Origin: Sphingobacterium siyangense
GTDB taxonomy: Bacteria > Bacteroidota > Bacteroidia > Sphingobacteriales > Sphingobacteriaceae
Direction of reading: 5' to 3'
Length of the DNA: 64,000 nt
NCBI RefSeq assembly: GCF_007830445.1
Contig: NZ_VLKR01000005.1
Location: forward strand, 1 to 64,000
Shown: positions 44,096 through 53,330 of the stretch, in pieces
Layout: each line of letters opens with the position of its first letter
Position numbering within the stretch: the stretch's first letter is position 1
Notes under the pieces: model-generated
What the model saw: only the letters and a program-made list of their open reading frames with translations
The model's database searches: none
Told to the model about the DNA's origin: nothing
Program-made: the position numbers and the translations under genes

Positions 44096-45151
44096 ATGCG
44101 AAAATACGACGTCAGCAAACAAGAGAAACAATCGATCGACGATATTGTCCAATTTTGGAAGAAAGAGAACTTATTAGATGAGCAAAAAGCGAACGAGCTG
44201 ATGGATAGTTTAGACGTAAAAAGTTTTGACTGGGGACAACTGGCTAGATATGCCTTTTGGATTGCCTTGGCATCTCTGGTCTTCGCTGTCTTTTCGTTGT
44301 TTACAGATGCATCATTCTTGGCCTTTGTGGACACCCTCTACGAAGCACCTAATATCCTATTTTGCTTCTTTTTCGCTGCCGTGGCTGTATTATTCTATAC
44401 GCTGGGTTTTCGGTATAAGAAACGCTATCCTTATAAAAATCTATCCACGGAAACCATGATGCTGATTGGAGTTTTCGGAACTGCGGCCTGTATCGGGTTT
44501 ATGGGTAAAGTATTGGACAAAGATACGATGCACTATTCGCTGTTATTTTTACTCTCCGTGGCGATTTATGGCTTTCTTGCCGTCAAGCTCGAGAGTAAGC
44601 TGATTTGGACGTTTATGCTTTTGGCCTTGGGCGTATGGTTTGCGACCGAGACCGCCTACCATAGCAATTGGGGATTTAAGTTTTGGGGGATGAACTATCC
44701 GCTGCGTTTTACCATTTTTGGGGCACTGATAACCGCCTTGGCTGTTTGGGTTCAACCCAGGTTTGAAAGGCTACAAATCTTTCAGCCCATCAGTTATATT
44801 GTGGGATTGATCTATCTGATGGTATCCTTGTGGACCCTTTCTATTTTTGGAAATTATGCTGATTTCTATGAATGGACGACTGTACGTCAATACCATATGT
44901 TCTACTGGGGTATTTTATCCACTGCCGTGTCGGTATTCCTGGTTGTCTACGGCTTAAAAGCGAAAGATAACGTCAGCAGAGAAGTAGGATTTGTATTTTT
45001 AGTGCTCAATATCTATACCCGCTATGTCGAGTATCTCTGGGATAATATCAATAGAGCAGTGTTCTTTTTAATTTTGGCCGTGTCCTTTTGGTTTGTCGGC
45101 CGTTGGGCAGAGAAATTATGGAACAAACGGAAGGAAGAGATTGCTGGATAA
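44096..45151 (+). CDS. Polytopic membrane protein, DUF2157-like
   Basis: 351 residues from the ATG at 44096. The N-terminal ~50 soluble residues (EKQSIDDIVQFWKKENLLDEQKANELMDSL) resemble the short helical domain that opens DUF2157 membrane proteins. About nine hydrophobic segments follow, with YEAPNILFCFFFAAVAVLFY and MLIGVFGTAACIGFMGKVLD. No transporter motif or catalytic residue is obvious. Divergent from uvrA. Its stop lies 3 bases from the end of the convergent response regulator gene. Function unknown. Confidence 0.72.
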   Translation: MRKYDVSKQEKQSIDDIVQFWKKENLLDEQKANELMDSLDVKSFDWGQLARYAFWIALASLVFAVFSLFTDASFLAFVDTLYEAPNILFCFFFAAVAVLFYTLGFRYKKRYPYKNLSTETMMLIGVFGTAACIGFMGKVLDKDTMHYSLLFLLSVAIYGFLAVKLESKLIWTFMLLALGVWFATETAYHSNWGFKFWGMNYPLRFTIFGALITALAVWVQPRFERLQIFQPISYIVGLIYLMVSLWTLSIFGNYADFYEWTTVRQYHMFYWGILSTAVSVFLVVYGLKAKDNVSREVGFVFLVLNIYTRYVEYLWDNINRAVFFLILAVSFWFVGRWAEKLWNKRKEEIAG

Positions 45152-45154
45152 CTC

Positions 45155-45829
45155 TTAAAATTGAATCGTAAATCCGACACCTCTATTCGAACTGATGCTC
45201 AGATTAGGATCCAGGCTTAAATATTTGCGGATCCGGGTAATAAAGACATCCATGCTCCTTCCTGTGAAGAAATCTGCATTTCCCCATACTTTTTCAAGGA
45301 TTTCTTCACGCGTGACAAGCTGATCATTGTGTTGCCATAGAAAGAGGAGAAGTTGGGCTTCACGTTCAGTGAGCTTATATTGTTTCGAAGCATGGCTTAA
45401 TAATAATTGTTCAGGATGGAATAGATAGCTCCCGATGGCGATCGATTTTGGAGTACTATTTTTCTGATTCCGCTTTAATATATTTTGTATGCGAAGCAAT
45501 AGTTCCTCGGGATCACAAGGTTTAGTGACATAATCATCGGCACCGATTTTTAGTCCCGTGAGCTTATCTATTTTTTGCTCTTTGGCTGTTAAAAAGATAA
45601 AGGGTAAAGTAGGGTATAGTGCATTGATTTCTTTGGCGAGGCTAAAACCACTGATTTGAGGAAGCATAACATCCAGTATAACCAGATCATAATCGGCTAG
45701 CTGCTGGAAATTTTCCGTAAGATCATTGGGCTGTGCTATCCAGTCTATGGCAAATGTGGATAGCTCAAGGTATTGCTTAAGCATAAAACCAAAATCGGGA
45801 TCGTCTTCAACGAGTAATATTTTATTCAT
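45155..45829 (-). CDS. Two-component response regulator, OmpR/PhoB type
   Basis: 224 residues. The receiver domain (1-118) has the acidic pair VEDDPDFG, the phosphoacceptor Asp in LVILDVMLPQISGF, the Thr/Lys pair FLTAKEQ and DDYVTKPCDPEEL. The winged-helix output domain (about 130-224) has KLTEREAQLLLFLWQHND and VFITRIRKYLSLDP, then SNRGVGFTIQF. It follows its histidine kinase by 83 bases and faces an outer-membrane receptor gene transcribed the other way, the likely target. Confidence 0.95.
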   Translation of the reverse strand: MNKILLVEDDPDFGFMLKQYLELSTFAIDWIAQPNDLTENFQQLADYDLVILDVMLPQISGFSLAKEINALYPTLPFIFLTAKEQKIDKLTGLKIGADDYVTKPCDPEELLLRIQNILKRNQKNSTPKSIAIGSYLFHPEQLLLSHASKQYKLTEREAQLLLFLWQHNDQLVTREEILEKVWGNADFFTGRSMDVFITRIRKYLSLDPNLSISSNRGVGFTIQF

Positions 45830-45912
45830 TTTTGTTTTCAGTAGTTGAGTTAATATAAATACTTTAGTCTATGGCCGTCTATTGTCTTTTCACAGCTTAT
45901 CCTTGTTTTTGG

Positions 45913-47256
45913 TCATATTTCCGATGATGGGACAAGCGCATGCGGCAGCTGGATTTTAAACGTAGTCCCGACATTGGGTTCGCTGGTTACAGTAAGTTGT
46001 CCGTGATAACGATCGACGATTTTTTTTACAAGGAAAAGACCTATTCCCAGGCCTTTGGTGTCGTGAATATTGTCTTTTTGGATGCGGTAAAACTTGTCGA
46101 AAATATAGGGTAGCTCGGACTCCTCCATGCCGTAACCGTTATCCTGTATATAAACCGAGAGTTTGCCTTTCTGATCCTCAAAAGAGATATTAATCCAAGT
46201 TGCACCATATTTTACGGCATTGTTCATCAGGTTCTGAAATAGTGTTGTCGCATCATTTGGGCTCAGGCATAGTTTGCCGTCAGGCAAGAGACTTAATTGG
46301 AATGCAATAGCGGAGTTGGTCAGTTGAAAATCGTCGAAAATAGCTTGTAGTTCTGTGCTTTTAACAGGAGGCTGATCAATAGTGTGAAGATTTTCGTTAA
46401 GTGGATCAAGGGTTTGTTCCAAGCGATTTACTTGTCGTTCAATGACGGTTATAATGCTTTCGTCTGTTGATTTCCAAAGTGTTTTAGCAGCAATTTTCAG
46501 GGTTGCAATAGGTGTTTTGAGTTCATGTGAAATATTGTCGACGACATCGTGCAGTACGGTGATCTGTTTCTGCTGTTTTCGGAGATTCTGAATGGTTCTA
46601 TAAAAAAGCCAAAGAAAAGCGGCTAGAATAAATAAGGTGCTCAATAGGAGCGAAGTAAGTTCTTTGAACAATATCCAGTTGAGATTCGTCACCTCAAAGG
46701 ATGTCTTCCTATGTACAAGAAAGGTATATAAGACCTCTTTGCTCTGGATGCTGTTTTCGATTTTCTGTGTTTCTGTTTTTTCTGTTATCCACTCGCTTGA
46801 GGAAAGTTCAACGGGCCGCCGAAAAGCTCCAGACGTTGTGTAGATGGTAATGGGACCCGCTGCGATCTGTTTTTCTAAGCTCTTGAAATAGATGCCCAAA
46901 ATTTCTTTTTTCAGAATGACATCCATTCCAAGTGGCTGAAATAGACTGTCGACATATTGCGTTAGCCTCTGGGATGTTTTATGGGCGTTTGCATGGTATA
47001 ACTCCTTTAATTTTTCGGCCGTTATCTCATGTTTAACCAATTTGATGTAGTAATCTCTAGCAATGTCTTTGCTCATTAAATCATCATCAAAAAGCTTGTC
47101 ATTGTCATGAAGCTTACTTAGCTTACTTTTTACAGTGGCAAAAATATCACGCTGTTTGAGCTGATAGGTATTGTACAATTGATACCCCTGTATGCCAATA
47201 AGTACGGCAAAAAATAACGTGAATAGGACGATATAACTTTTGGGTTTCAATTCCAT
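45913..47256 (-). CDS. Sensor histidine kinase
   Basis: 447 residues from the ATG at 47256. The layout is TM1 (about 9-27), a periplasmic sensor region of about 170 residues with no named domain, TM2 (about 200-222), the HisKA helix with the phosphorylated His in DNISHELKTPIATLK, and HATPase_c (NNAVKYGATWINI, DNGYGMEESELPYIFDKFYR, GLGIGLFLVKKI). It senses a periplasmic signal and phosphorylates the regulator encoded next. The 180-base gap to the divergent receptor gene must hold both promoters. Confidence 0.94.
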   Translation of the reverse strand: MELKPKSYIVLFTLFFAVLIGIQGYQLYNTYQLKQRDIFATVKSKLSKLHDNDKLFDDDLMSKDIARDYYIKLVKHEITAEKLKELYHANAHKTSQRLTQYVDSLFQPLGMDVILKKEILGIYFKSLEKQIAAGPITIYTTSGAFRRPVELSSSEWITEKTETQKIENSIQSKEVLYTFLVHRKTSFEVTNLNWILFKELTSLLLSTLFILAAFLWLFYRTIQNLRKQQKQITVLHDVVDNISHELKTPIATLKIAAKTLWKSTDESIITVIERQVNRLEQTLDPLNENLHTIDQPPVKSTELQAIFDDFQLTNSAIAFQLSLLPDGKLCLSPNDATTLFQNLMNNAVKYGATWINISFEDQKGKLSVYIQDNGYGMEESELPYIFDKFYRIQKDNIHDTKGLGIGLFLVKKIVDRYHGQLTVTSEPNVGTTFKIQLPHALVPSSEI

Positions 47257-47441
47257 ACACAAATATAACTGCTGAGGGCTAAGATAATGTACCTTAACCC
47301 AGTATTAACCCTTTATTAACCATTATTTGCCGTCACTATAGACACTTTTGAAGCATAGCATATCAGTATGAAATGGCCGCGATTGTCAAATAGAATAATG
47401 CGGATAAGCTATACTAGAATTAAAAGACTAATTATTTGTAC

Positions 47442-49814
47442 ATGAAATTGATCCTATTTTTTCTGGCTTTCCCCTTGTTACTTTCGGCACAGACCAAACA
47501 AATCGGGGGACAAGTACAGGATGCAAACAAAATTGTGCTGGCGGGAGCGACTGTTATGCTATTGGATAGCAACTATCAGGAGATCCGGGAAGTAAAGACG
47601 GACCATTTTGGAAAATTTATACTTATGCTGGATCATCCTAGTGGCTACTATCTACGAACAACCTATCTAAACTTCAAGTCTCAGGAACTTTTTTTTCACA
47701 GCGATACCATTTCACGCCCTTTCTTGCTTGAACTTCTTCCCGAAGCAAAGGTACTCGAAGAAGCACAAGTCGTCGGTCGCGCTCCTAGATTGATCCGCAA
47801 GTTGGACCGCTTGGAATTTAACGTTCAGAATTCAAATCTTTCAGCGCTCAACAGCTGGGACATTTTGAAGCGTACGCCATTGGTGATGGTGAATGGTGCG
47901 GATTTAATGGTCCGTGGAAACAAAAATATTGTTGTCCTCATTAATGACCGAAAAGTGATGCTCACGGGGGACGAACTGAAAACCTATCTGGAGAATACAG
48001 CAGGTAGCGACGTGCAATCGATAGAGGTTATTACCAATCCACCTGCAAAATATGAAGCTGAGGGAAGTACGATTATCAATATTAAACTTTCCAAATCCAA
48101 CCTATATGGCTATAGAGGCACGGTGGTTGCATTGGCCGAAAAAAGCAGTACCTGGAAGCAACTGTTTGGACTAACCCAGTATTATAAAAATGAAAAATTC
48201 AATCTTCGAGGTACGTATAATTTCGGACGAGGGACTTACGCACGCTATGAAACGAATTATGTTTATTATCCAAATGAGCAAACCTCATGGGAAGGTGTCA
48301 TGGATCGATTTGATACCAATAACAGTCAGAACAGCTATGTGTTTTCGATAGACTATACACCCGATACAACCTGGACGGTTAATGCTGGACTAAATGGATA
48401 TTATGGACCGAAAACCTATGGGATTTATGAAGTGCCAACCGTTATATACGATAAAAATCATGTACAGGAGTCCAGTTATTTTACCACCAATGATCATCAA
48501 CGATCGACAAAAACGAATAACCTCTACCTTCAGGTAACAAAGAAGCTTAATTCCAGGTGGAGCATAAATTGGTCATCCTACTTCACTGACAATCATTCGA
48601 CAAATGATCAAGACGTGCTGACGGCACTGCGATTTAAGGGGGAGGAACCCACATATACCCGATTTATCAGTAATAATGGAAATAAAAATCGGCTTTTTTC
48701 TTCCCAGATAGATTTCACCGGAAAAATAAAGAAGCTGGGGCTGGAGTTTGGTGGAAAATTTAGCGATGTGAAAACGACGAGTACCCTTGCTTTCTTTGAT
48801 GATGAATCAGGAGAGCTCGAGCAAAGGCCTGATAAGAGTAGTGTGTTTGATTACAAAGAACGTAATGTGGCTTTGTATGGCTCATTGGACTATGCCTGGA
48901 AAAAATGGAGCTGGAAAGCAGGTCTAAGGGGAGAATATACCGATTTGGAAGGTATTGTATCCGAACCAGCTGATATCAATAAGCGTGATTATTTTGTGCT
49001 CTTTCCGACATTTTACATGCAATATGCCTTGACTGACGATCAGCAGTTTGGTTTTTCCTATGGAAAGCGTATTAGTCGCCCAGCATACTCCTGGCTTAAT
49101 CCGGCTAAGTCCTACTATAATCGCTTTTCCTATTTTCAGGGAGATCCACGTTTAAGGGCGACGATCGTTCATAACCTGAATCTGACCTGGACAAAAAACA
49201 ACTGGAATATCGATTTATTCTACCGATTTGAGAAGTGGCCGAATATGGAAATTTCCCGCCAAGATAACAACAATCACCAACTTATTTTCCAATATACCAA
49301 TATCAAGAAAGGACAAGGGGCAGGGATAGACTTAGGAAAGAGTTTTCAGCTGACCGGGCGCTGGGGATTGAATCTGCAGCTAGAGGGGATGTATAACCAG
49401 AATTACTTTATGGGTACTGATGACGTATTGCACAAGAATGATGTGTATATCGGCAACGGAAACGTAAGCACCAACTATGTGCTGAATAAGGATGCCGGTT
49501 GGAACCTTGAACTGGTTAATACATTTACATCGCCCACGATACAGGGGCCATTTCATATTACAGGGTATTCAAGTACCTATGTGATGACAAATCGAAAATT
49601 CTTTAAAAAGAAATTTGAAGTGAATCTCTCATTTATGGACATTTTCAAAACAGAAAAAATGACGATATCATCCAAATATGGTGACCAAAACAACTTTTAT
49701 AAAGATTACCGCGATACTAGAAAGGTGAATCTGACGCTGCGGTATCATTTTGGAAACCAGAAGGTCAAGAGCAGCAATCAGCCAACAAGAACAGAAGAGC
49801 AGAATCGCTTGTAA
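47442..49814 (+). CDS. Outer-membrane beta-barrel receptor, TonB-like (OMP_b-brl_3 family)
   Basis: 790 residues from the ATG at 47442. After the signal peptide (MKLILFFLAFPLLLSAQ) comes a carboxypeptidase regulatory-like domain (IGGQVQDANKIVLAGATVMLLD). A plug-like part follows (RKLDRLEFNVQNSNLSALNSWDILKRTPLV, then VQSIEVITNPPAKYEAEGS) that lacks the classical TonB box. The large C-terminal barrel is of the kind annotated as outer membrane beta-barrel family protein. The divergent two-component system suggests expression on a periplasmic signal. The ligand is unknown. Confidence 0.88.
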   Translation: MKLILFFLAFPLLLSAQTKQIGGQVQDANKIVLAGATVMLLDSNYQEIREVKTDHFGKFILMLDHPSGYYLRTTYLNFKSQELFFHSDTISRPFLLELLPEAKVLEEAQVVGRAPRLIRKLDRLEFNVQNSNLSALNSWDILKRTPLVMVNGADLMVRGNKNIVVLINDRKVMLTGDELKTYLENTAGSDVQSIEVITNPPAKYEAEGSTIINIKLSKSNLYGYRGTVVALAEKSSTWKQLFGLTQYYKNEKFNLRGTYNFGRGTYARYETNYVYYPNEQTSWEGVMDRFDTNNSQNSYVFSIDYTPDTTWTVNAGLNGYYGPKTYGIYEVPTVIYDKNHVQESSYFTTNDHQRSTKTNNLYLQVTKKLNSRWSINWSSYFTDNHSTNDQDVLTALRFKGEEPTYTRFISNNGNKNRLFSSQIDFTGKIKKLGLEFGGKFSDVKTTSTLAFFDDESGELEQRPDKSSVFDYKERNVALYGSLDYAWKKWSWKAGLRGEYTDLEGIVSEPADINKRDYFVLFPTFYMQYALTDDQQFGFSYGKRISRPAYSWLNPAKSYYNRFSYFQGDPRLRATIVHNLNLTWTKNNWNIDLFYRFEKWPNMEISRQDNNNHQLIFQYTNIKKGQGAGIDLGKSFQLTGRWGLNLQLEGMYNQNYFMGTDDVLHKNDVYIGNGNVSTNYVLNKDAGWNLELVNTFTSPTIQGPFHITGYSSTYVMTNRKFFKKKFEVNLSFMDIFKTEKMTISSKYGDQNNFYKDYRDTRKVNLTLRYHFGNQKVKSSNQPTRTEEQNRL

Positions 49815-49919
49815 TTCGGTTAATTTTGGCAAAGTCAAATCCTGCTGGAGATTCTATTTCCTTGGTTATATTCTCCATACGCCTGTAAAAGAGAATAAAT
49901 ACCGCATGGATCAAAAACA

Positions 49920-49950
49920 ATAATCCTCCACATGCGATGTGGAGGATTAT
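49920..49950 (-). terminator. Intrinsic terminator of the OsmC-family gene
   Basis: Fourteen-base arms 49920-49933 and 49937-49950 pair perfectly with a GCG loop. On the minus strand GTTTTTG follows. It ends 22 bases from the stop at 49972. Confidence 0.8.
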
Positions 49951-49971
49951 CAGATGCAAGGAAAGTATTTC

Positions 49972-50388
49972 TTAGTTTATTTTCAGTGAATACGTGATAT
50001 TAATACCGCCAGCGGCAAGCATATCGTGTACCGAACAATATTTTTTAACAGCTAATTCAGCTGCTTTGGCTGCTTTTACTTCATCAATTTCACCTTTTAG
50101 GAAAAAATTGATGTGAATATCTGTAAAGACCTGTGGAATTTCTTCGCGTCGTTTTCCTTCCACCTCAACCTGGATATCGTCAATTTGCTGGCGTTGTTTT
50201 ACCAGTATACTATGGAGGTCAAAGACGCTACAAGAACCCAGTGCCATTAAAACCAATTCCATTGGACGAACACCTTTTCCTTCGCCGCCGATAGCTTCTG
50301 AACCATCGATGTTGACTTTCACGGGGGATAATTCACTGCTGGCTTCGAAATGCACAGCTTGGTTGACACGGTTTAATTTGATTTTCAT
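49972..50388 (-). CDS. OsmC/Ohr family protein (peroxidase-like)
   Basis: 138 residues. The two conserved cysteines of the family are present, in LMALGSCSVFDLHS (about C76) and AVKKYCSVHDMLA (about C118). GKGVRPMELVLMALGSC and the YSL end are typical of the YhfA/OsmC-like subgroup. Members reduce organic or lipid hydroperoxides, although for YhfA-like ones the activity is less certain. The leader is about 75 nt. The promoter is copy 3 of a 31-bp element and lies inside a long inverted repeat. Confidence 0.92.
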   Translation of the reverse strand: MKIKLNRVNQAVHFEASSELSPVKVNIDGSEAIGGEGKGVRPMELVLMALGSCSVFDLHSILVKQRQQIDDIQVEVEGKRREEIPQVFTDIHINFFLKGEIDEVKAAKAAELAVKKYCSVHDMLAAGGINITYSLKIN

Positions 50389-50467
50389 CTTATTCTATTT
50401 TATTCTTTTTTGCTCGTTTAGGCTGTGGAACGTGAAACGAGTTTTTTTCTGTTCAATCTATACTAAA

Positions 50468-50498
50468 CAAACTTAGATAAATTACCTTTTATATGCAA
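50468..50498 (-). promoter_or_regulatory. Promoter of the OsmC-family gene, copy 3 of the 31-bp element
   Basis: On the minus strand it begins TTGCATAT and ends AATTTATCTAAGTTTG, with -7 TAAGTTTG at 50468-50475. It differs from the pepT copy at only three of 31 positions. Confidence 0.75.
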
Positions 50499-50530
50499 TA
50501 TAATTGCGTAGTATATAAAAGTAATTTATC
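50476..50530. repeat. Long inverted repeat across the OsmC-gene promoter
   Basis: The arms 50476-50494 and 50513-50530 match completely apart from one extra C in the left arm. A small inner palindrome GCAATATAATTGC (50495-50507) sits between them. The right arm repeats the AATTTATC block of the promoter in inverted form. This could give a regulator two opposed sites, or a second, outward promoter. Confidence 0.8.
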
Positions 50531-50579
50531 GATCTCTCCTCTGCCTATTGAGGAACTTATTTATAGAGGAAATATACAA

Positions 50580-50609
50580 AAAAGGCAGACGATTATTCGT
50601 CTGCCTTTT
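50580..50609 (-). terminator. Intrinsic terminator of the porin-GDSL operon
   Basis: The arms AAAAGGCAGACGA (50580-50592) and their complement 50597-50609 pair perfectly with a TTAT loop. On the minus strand a T-run follows. Confidence 0.9.
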
Positions 50610-50629
50610 GTCAGTATGTAGATCACTCT

Positions 50630-51934
50630 TTATTTTGTGACGGTATCGGGTAGTTTGACACCGCGATATTTCGCTACATCAACCTGTGGAATCTTTGAGC
50701 CATATTTAGAATTGATGGCGCTGATAAAGATGTTCGCCATTAGGGCGTTTCCAATTGGTGTTAAGTGAATACCATCTAAAGAGAATGCATTTCCGGTAAT
50801 GTATTTTGCACTCACCGCTAGTCCGTTGATACGAACACCTCCTTTTACATTATTCAAGAATTCATGCACATCAGCTAAAGCTAGACCTTTTGAATTTGCA
50901 GCAGCTTTGATGGCTGCATTATACTCTTTGATGCGTTGTACGACCGTTGCTGTTTCGCTTACATCAAGCACGTATTTGTCTTCCACGGGGTTCAGTGGGT
51001 GTAAGCCGTACGGAATTTGTGCCGCATTTGGTTTCCCCAATAATCCTGTTGAAGAGAAAGGGAGCACAAAATAATCTTGATCAGTAGCTGCACGAGGACC
51101 TGACTTTGTTGCAATGTAGATATTTGTTACCGGTGTCGGCGGATTTGTTGCATTCACAGCTGCCAATAAAGCAGCACGGGTTACCGTCGTAAAATAAGGT
51201 GTTGCTGTTACATCTGGAATTGTGGCCAGTACGCCTTTTTGACCTCCTGCTGTTAATGTCGTTACATAGTTGCCCAATAAAGACGTGAAGAGCGCAGTAG
51301 AAGTCAATGTTGATGTTGGTCCATCTTCTACACCACCGTTAGTCGCCCAGCCTAAAGCATCGTTATTGCCTAAAGCAAAACTAAAGAAGGTATGGTTTTG
51401 CGTCGTTGAATAGGCAAAATATGTTTTCATCGCATCTGCGTCAGGTAGTAAGCGTTCGAAATACATGTTTCCAGCTTGGGATCCCACGCCAGCAGCAAAG
51501 GCCATATCCATACGCATGCCCGGTACGCCAAGGTTGTTAATCGGGTCGGTATATTTTGTCAATAATTTTGGTGAAGCAGAACGGTAGGCCAATTTATCCG
51601 TTACCTGTGCCGTTACTGGCTGGCCATTGACGAGCGCTGTAAGTGTAATATAACCAGAACCATTGGCTTGATCTTCACTGAAAAACGGCGATTTGAATTC
51701 ACTACCATCGACTTGCTTTAACTGTTCAGCAATTAAATTTGGATAGGCTACCTTTTGGCCCTCCAAGTAGAGTCCGCCATCGGCATAACCTGCTGTCAAT
51801 GAATTTCCGATGGCAACATATTTTGAAAAATTAAGCGATCCAGCCGAAGGCGTATATTCGTCCAAGGTAGGTTTACATGAGGCGATCGCTAAAAGTGCTA
51901 ACGCCGCAGCTATATAAAGTTTGTTTTTTTTCAT
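50630..51934 (-). CDS. SGNH/GDSL hydrolase lipoprotein
   Basis: 434 residues from the ATG at 51934. The lipobox IASC (Cys at about residue 20) follows a short hydrophobic signal. The SGNH blocks are visible: block I VAIGNSLTAGYADGG with the catalytic Ser, a block-III-like GNNDALGW, and block V DGIHLTPIGNALMA with Asp and His. An esterase or lipase at the outer membrane is likely. It starts 23 bases after the FadL-like porin on the same strand. The pair looks made to release acyl chains at the surface and bring them in. Confidence 0.88.
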   Translation of the reverse strand: MKKNKLYIAAALALLAIASCKPTLDEYTPSAGSLNFSKYVAIGNSLTAGYADGGLYLEGQKVAYPNLIAEQLKQVDGSEFKSPFFSEDQANGSGYITLTALVNGQPVTAQVTDKLAYRSASPKLLTKYTDPINNLGVPGMRMDMAFAAGVGSQAGNMYFERLLPDADAMKTYFAYSTTQNHTFFSFALGNNDALGWATNGGVEDGPTSTLTSTALFTSLLGNYVTTLTAGGQKGVLATIPDVTATPYFTTVTRAALLAAVNATNPPTPVTNIYIATKSGPRAATDQDYFVLPFSSTGLLGKPNAAQIPYGLHPLNPVEDKYVLDVSETATVVQRIKEYNAAIKAAANSKGLALADVHEFLNNVKGGVRINGLAVSAKYITGNAFSLDGIHLTPIGNALMANIFISAINSKYGSKIPQVDVAKYRGVKLPDTVTK

Positions 51935-51956
51935 CTTAGTCAAATTTGGCTGTTAA

Positions 51957-53183
51957 TTACCATTTATAGCTTACACCAATACCAGGAGCAAAAATATTTG
52001 TCGCATAAGTCCCCGAAAGATGACTCTCCACATTGGTTGATTGGCGAGCCACGATGCGCTGGTATGCAAAGGAACCTGTGACGTCAAATTTTGGTGATGG
52101 TTTTATTGTAAAACCTCCTGATATCAAATACCTGGTGTTATCTGGTGTCTCCGGATAAACATAAGCACTCTGCTGTACTGGAGTTGCGATCACACCGCCA
52201 CCTATACGTAATTGCAAGCGTTCGGAAGCAATATATTCCAATCCTGCTTTGACGGATCCTGCTTTATCGTATTTTTTTGGAGAATGCGTATCTTGCAATA
52301 CCGGCGTATTTTCTTTGTAATCGAAATCTAGCGCCTTATAGATGTCATAATTGATGATTGTTGCATCAAGAGCCATCTTCAATTTCTCCGAAATAGGGAA
52401 GGCAACGCCCGCGGCAAATGTGGATGGTAGCGGTAATTCAGCACTGAATTTGTTGCCCGCAGGGAAGTTGCTTGCTACCGATTCAGGCACGTCAAAATTT
52501 GCATCTCCATTTTTAAGTTTGGTGACGACTTTAGAGCGGTAACTTACCGATATAGCGAAGTCGTCTTCTAAGTTATAATGAATACCCACGTTATACCCCG
52601 TTCCAGTTCCGGTTCCTTTTAGGGTTGCCAGTCCGGCGTGACCGTCCGGATAGAATACCGGAACAGAATTTTCGAGGTCTACGGTACCAACGTTGTATAC
52701 AAAACCACCCCCAACACTAAAATTTTCAGTCAGTTTGAAACTCAATGTGGGCTGAATATAGATTGCACGTAGCGAAAGGCTGACCAAACTGAATTTACCT
52801 ACCCAATCTTTCCCCCAATCGACGGCCCCACCGTAAGGTGTGTATACTCCAATACCGGCTTTCCACCAGGAGTTTTTAGGGCCGAATGCAGCAAATAATG
52901 AAAAAGGAGTTGAAATCTGATTTCTAGTATGATAAACAACTGTACTGCCGACCTCTTGAAAGGCAGATTTGTACATCACGGCATTACCGGCAACTGAAAT
53001 AGCGTTATGGTCCATTTTTGCTAAAGCACCCGGACTATAAAAAATGGAAGACTCATCTAAAAAGTAAGCAGAACCTGCTCCCCCCATTCCCACAGCTTTG
53101 GGACTTTGTAGATTCACTTGAGATCCTTGTGCAAACAGGAGTGACGGACTTGCACAAAGTATTGAAAATAGCAGTTTCTTCAT
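51957..53183 (-). CDS. OmpP1/FadL/TodX family outer-membrane transporter
   Basis: 408 residues with a signal peptide (MKKLLFSILCASPSLLFAQ). The mature N-terminus has SPKAVGMGGAGSAYFLDESSIFYSPGALAKM, matching the FadL N-terminal hatch (GMGGAG with NPAAL-like sequence). GGAVDWGKDWVGKFSL and many amphipathic strands follow, and it ends APGIGVSYKW. It admits hydrophobic compounds such as long-chain fatty acids across the outer membrane. It leads an operon with a GDSL lipoprotein. It is a natural supplier to the fad operon, although no copy of the MarR palindrome was found at its promoter. Confidence 0.9.
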   Translation of the reverse strand: MKKLLFSILCASPSLLFAQGSQVNLQSPKAVGMGGAGSAYFLDESSIFYSPGALAKMDHNAISVAGNAVMYKSAFQEVGSTVVYHTRNQISTPFSLFAAFGPKNSWWKAGIGVYTPYGGAVDWGKDWVGKFSLVSLSLRAIYIQPTLSFKLTENFSVGGGFVYNVGTVDLENSVPVFYPDGHAGLATLKGTGTGTGYNVGIHYNLEDDFAISVSYRSKVVTKLKNGDANFDVPESVASNFPAGNKFSAELPLPSTFAAGVAFPISEKLKMALDATIINYDIYKALDFDYKENTPVLQDTHSPKKYDKAGSVKAGLEYIASERLQLRIGGGVIATPVQQSAYVYPETPDNTRYLISGGFTIKPSPKFDVTGSFAYQRIVARQSTNVESHLSGTYATNIFAPGIGVSYKW

Positions 53184-53330
53184 ACTAGTGTTTATTTTTG
53201 GTTAACATTCCTCTTTCAAATACAATGCTAACATAATAAATGTTTGACTAAAATTAATAAATGTTGTGTAATATTTTTTTTGCTCGTACCTTTAAGTGCA
53301 AGGATACTAAAAATTAAACGATCATATTAT

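Noticed and set aside
49765..49959. Minus-strand 64-codon ORF after the outer-membrane receptor
   Set aside because: It overlaps the end of the receptor gene and the osmC terminator hairpin and has no family features.
53184..53330. Possible second MarR operator before the FadL-like gene (TTATGTTAGCATTG)
   Set aside because: Only a partial half-site match and no symmetric partner, so it cannot be called an operator.
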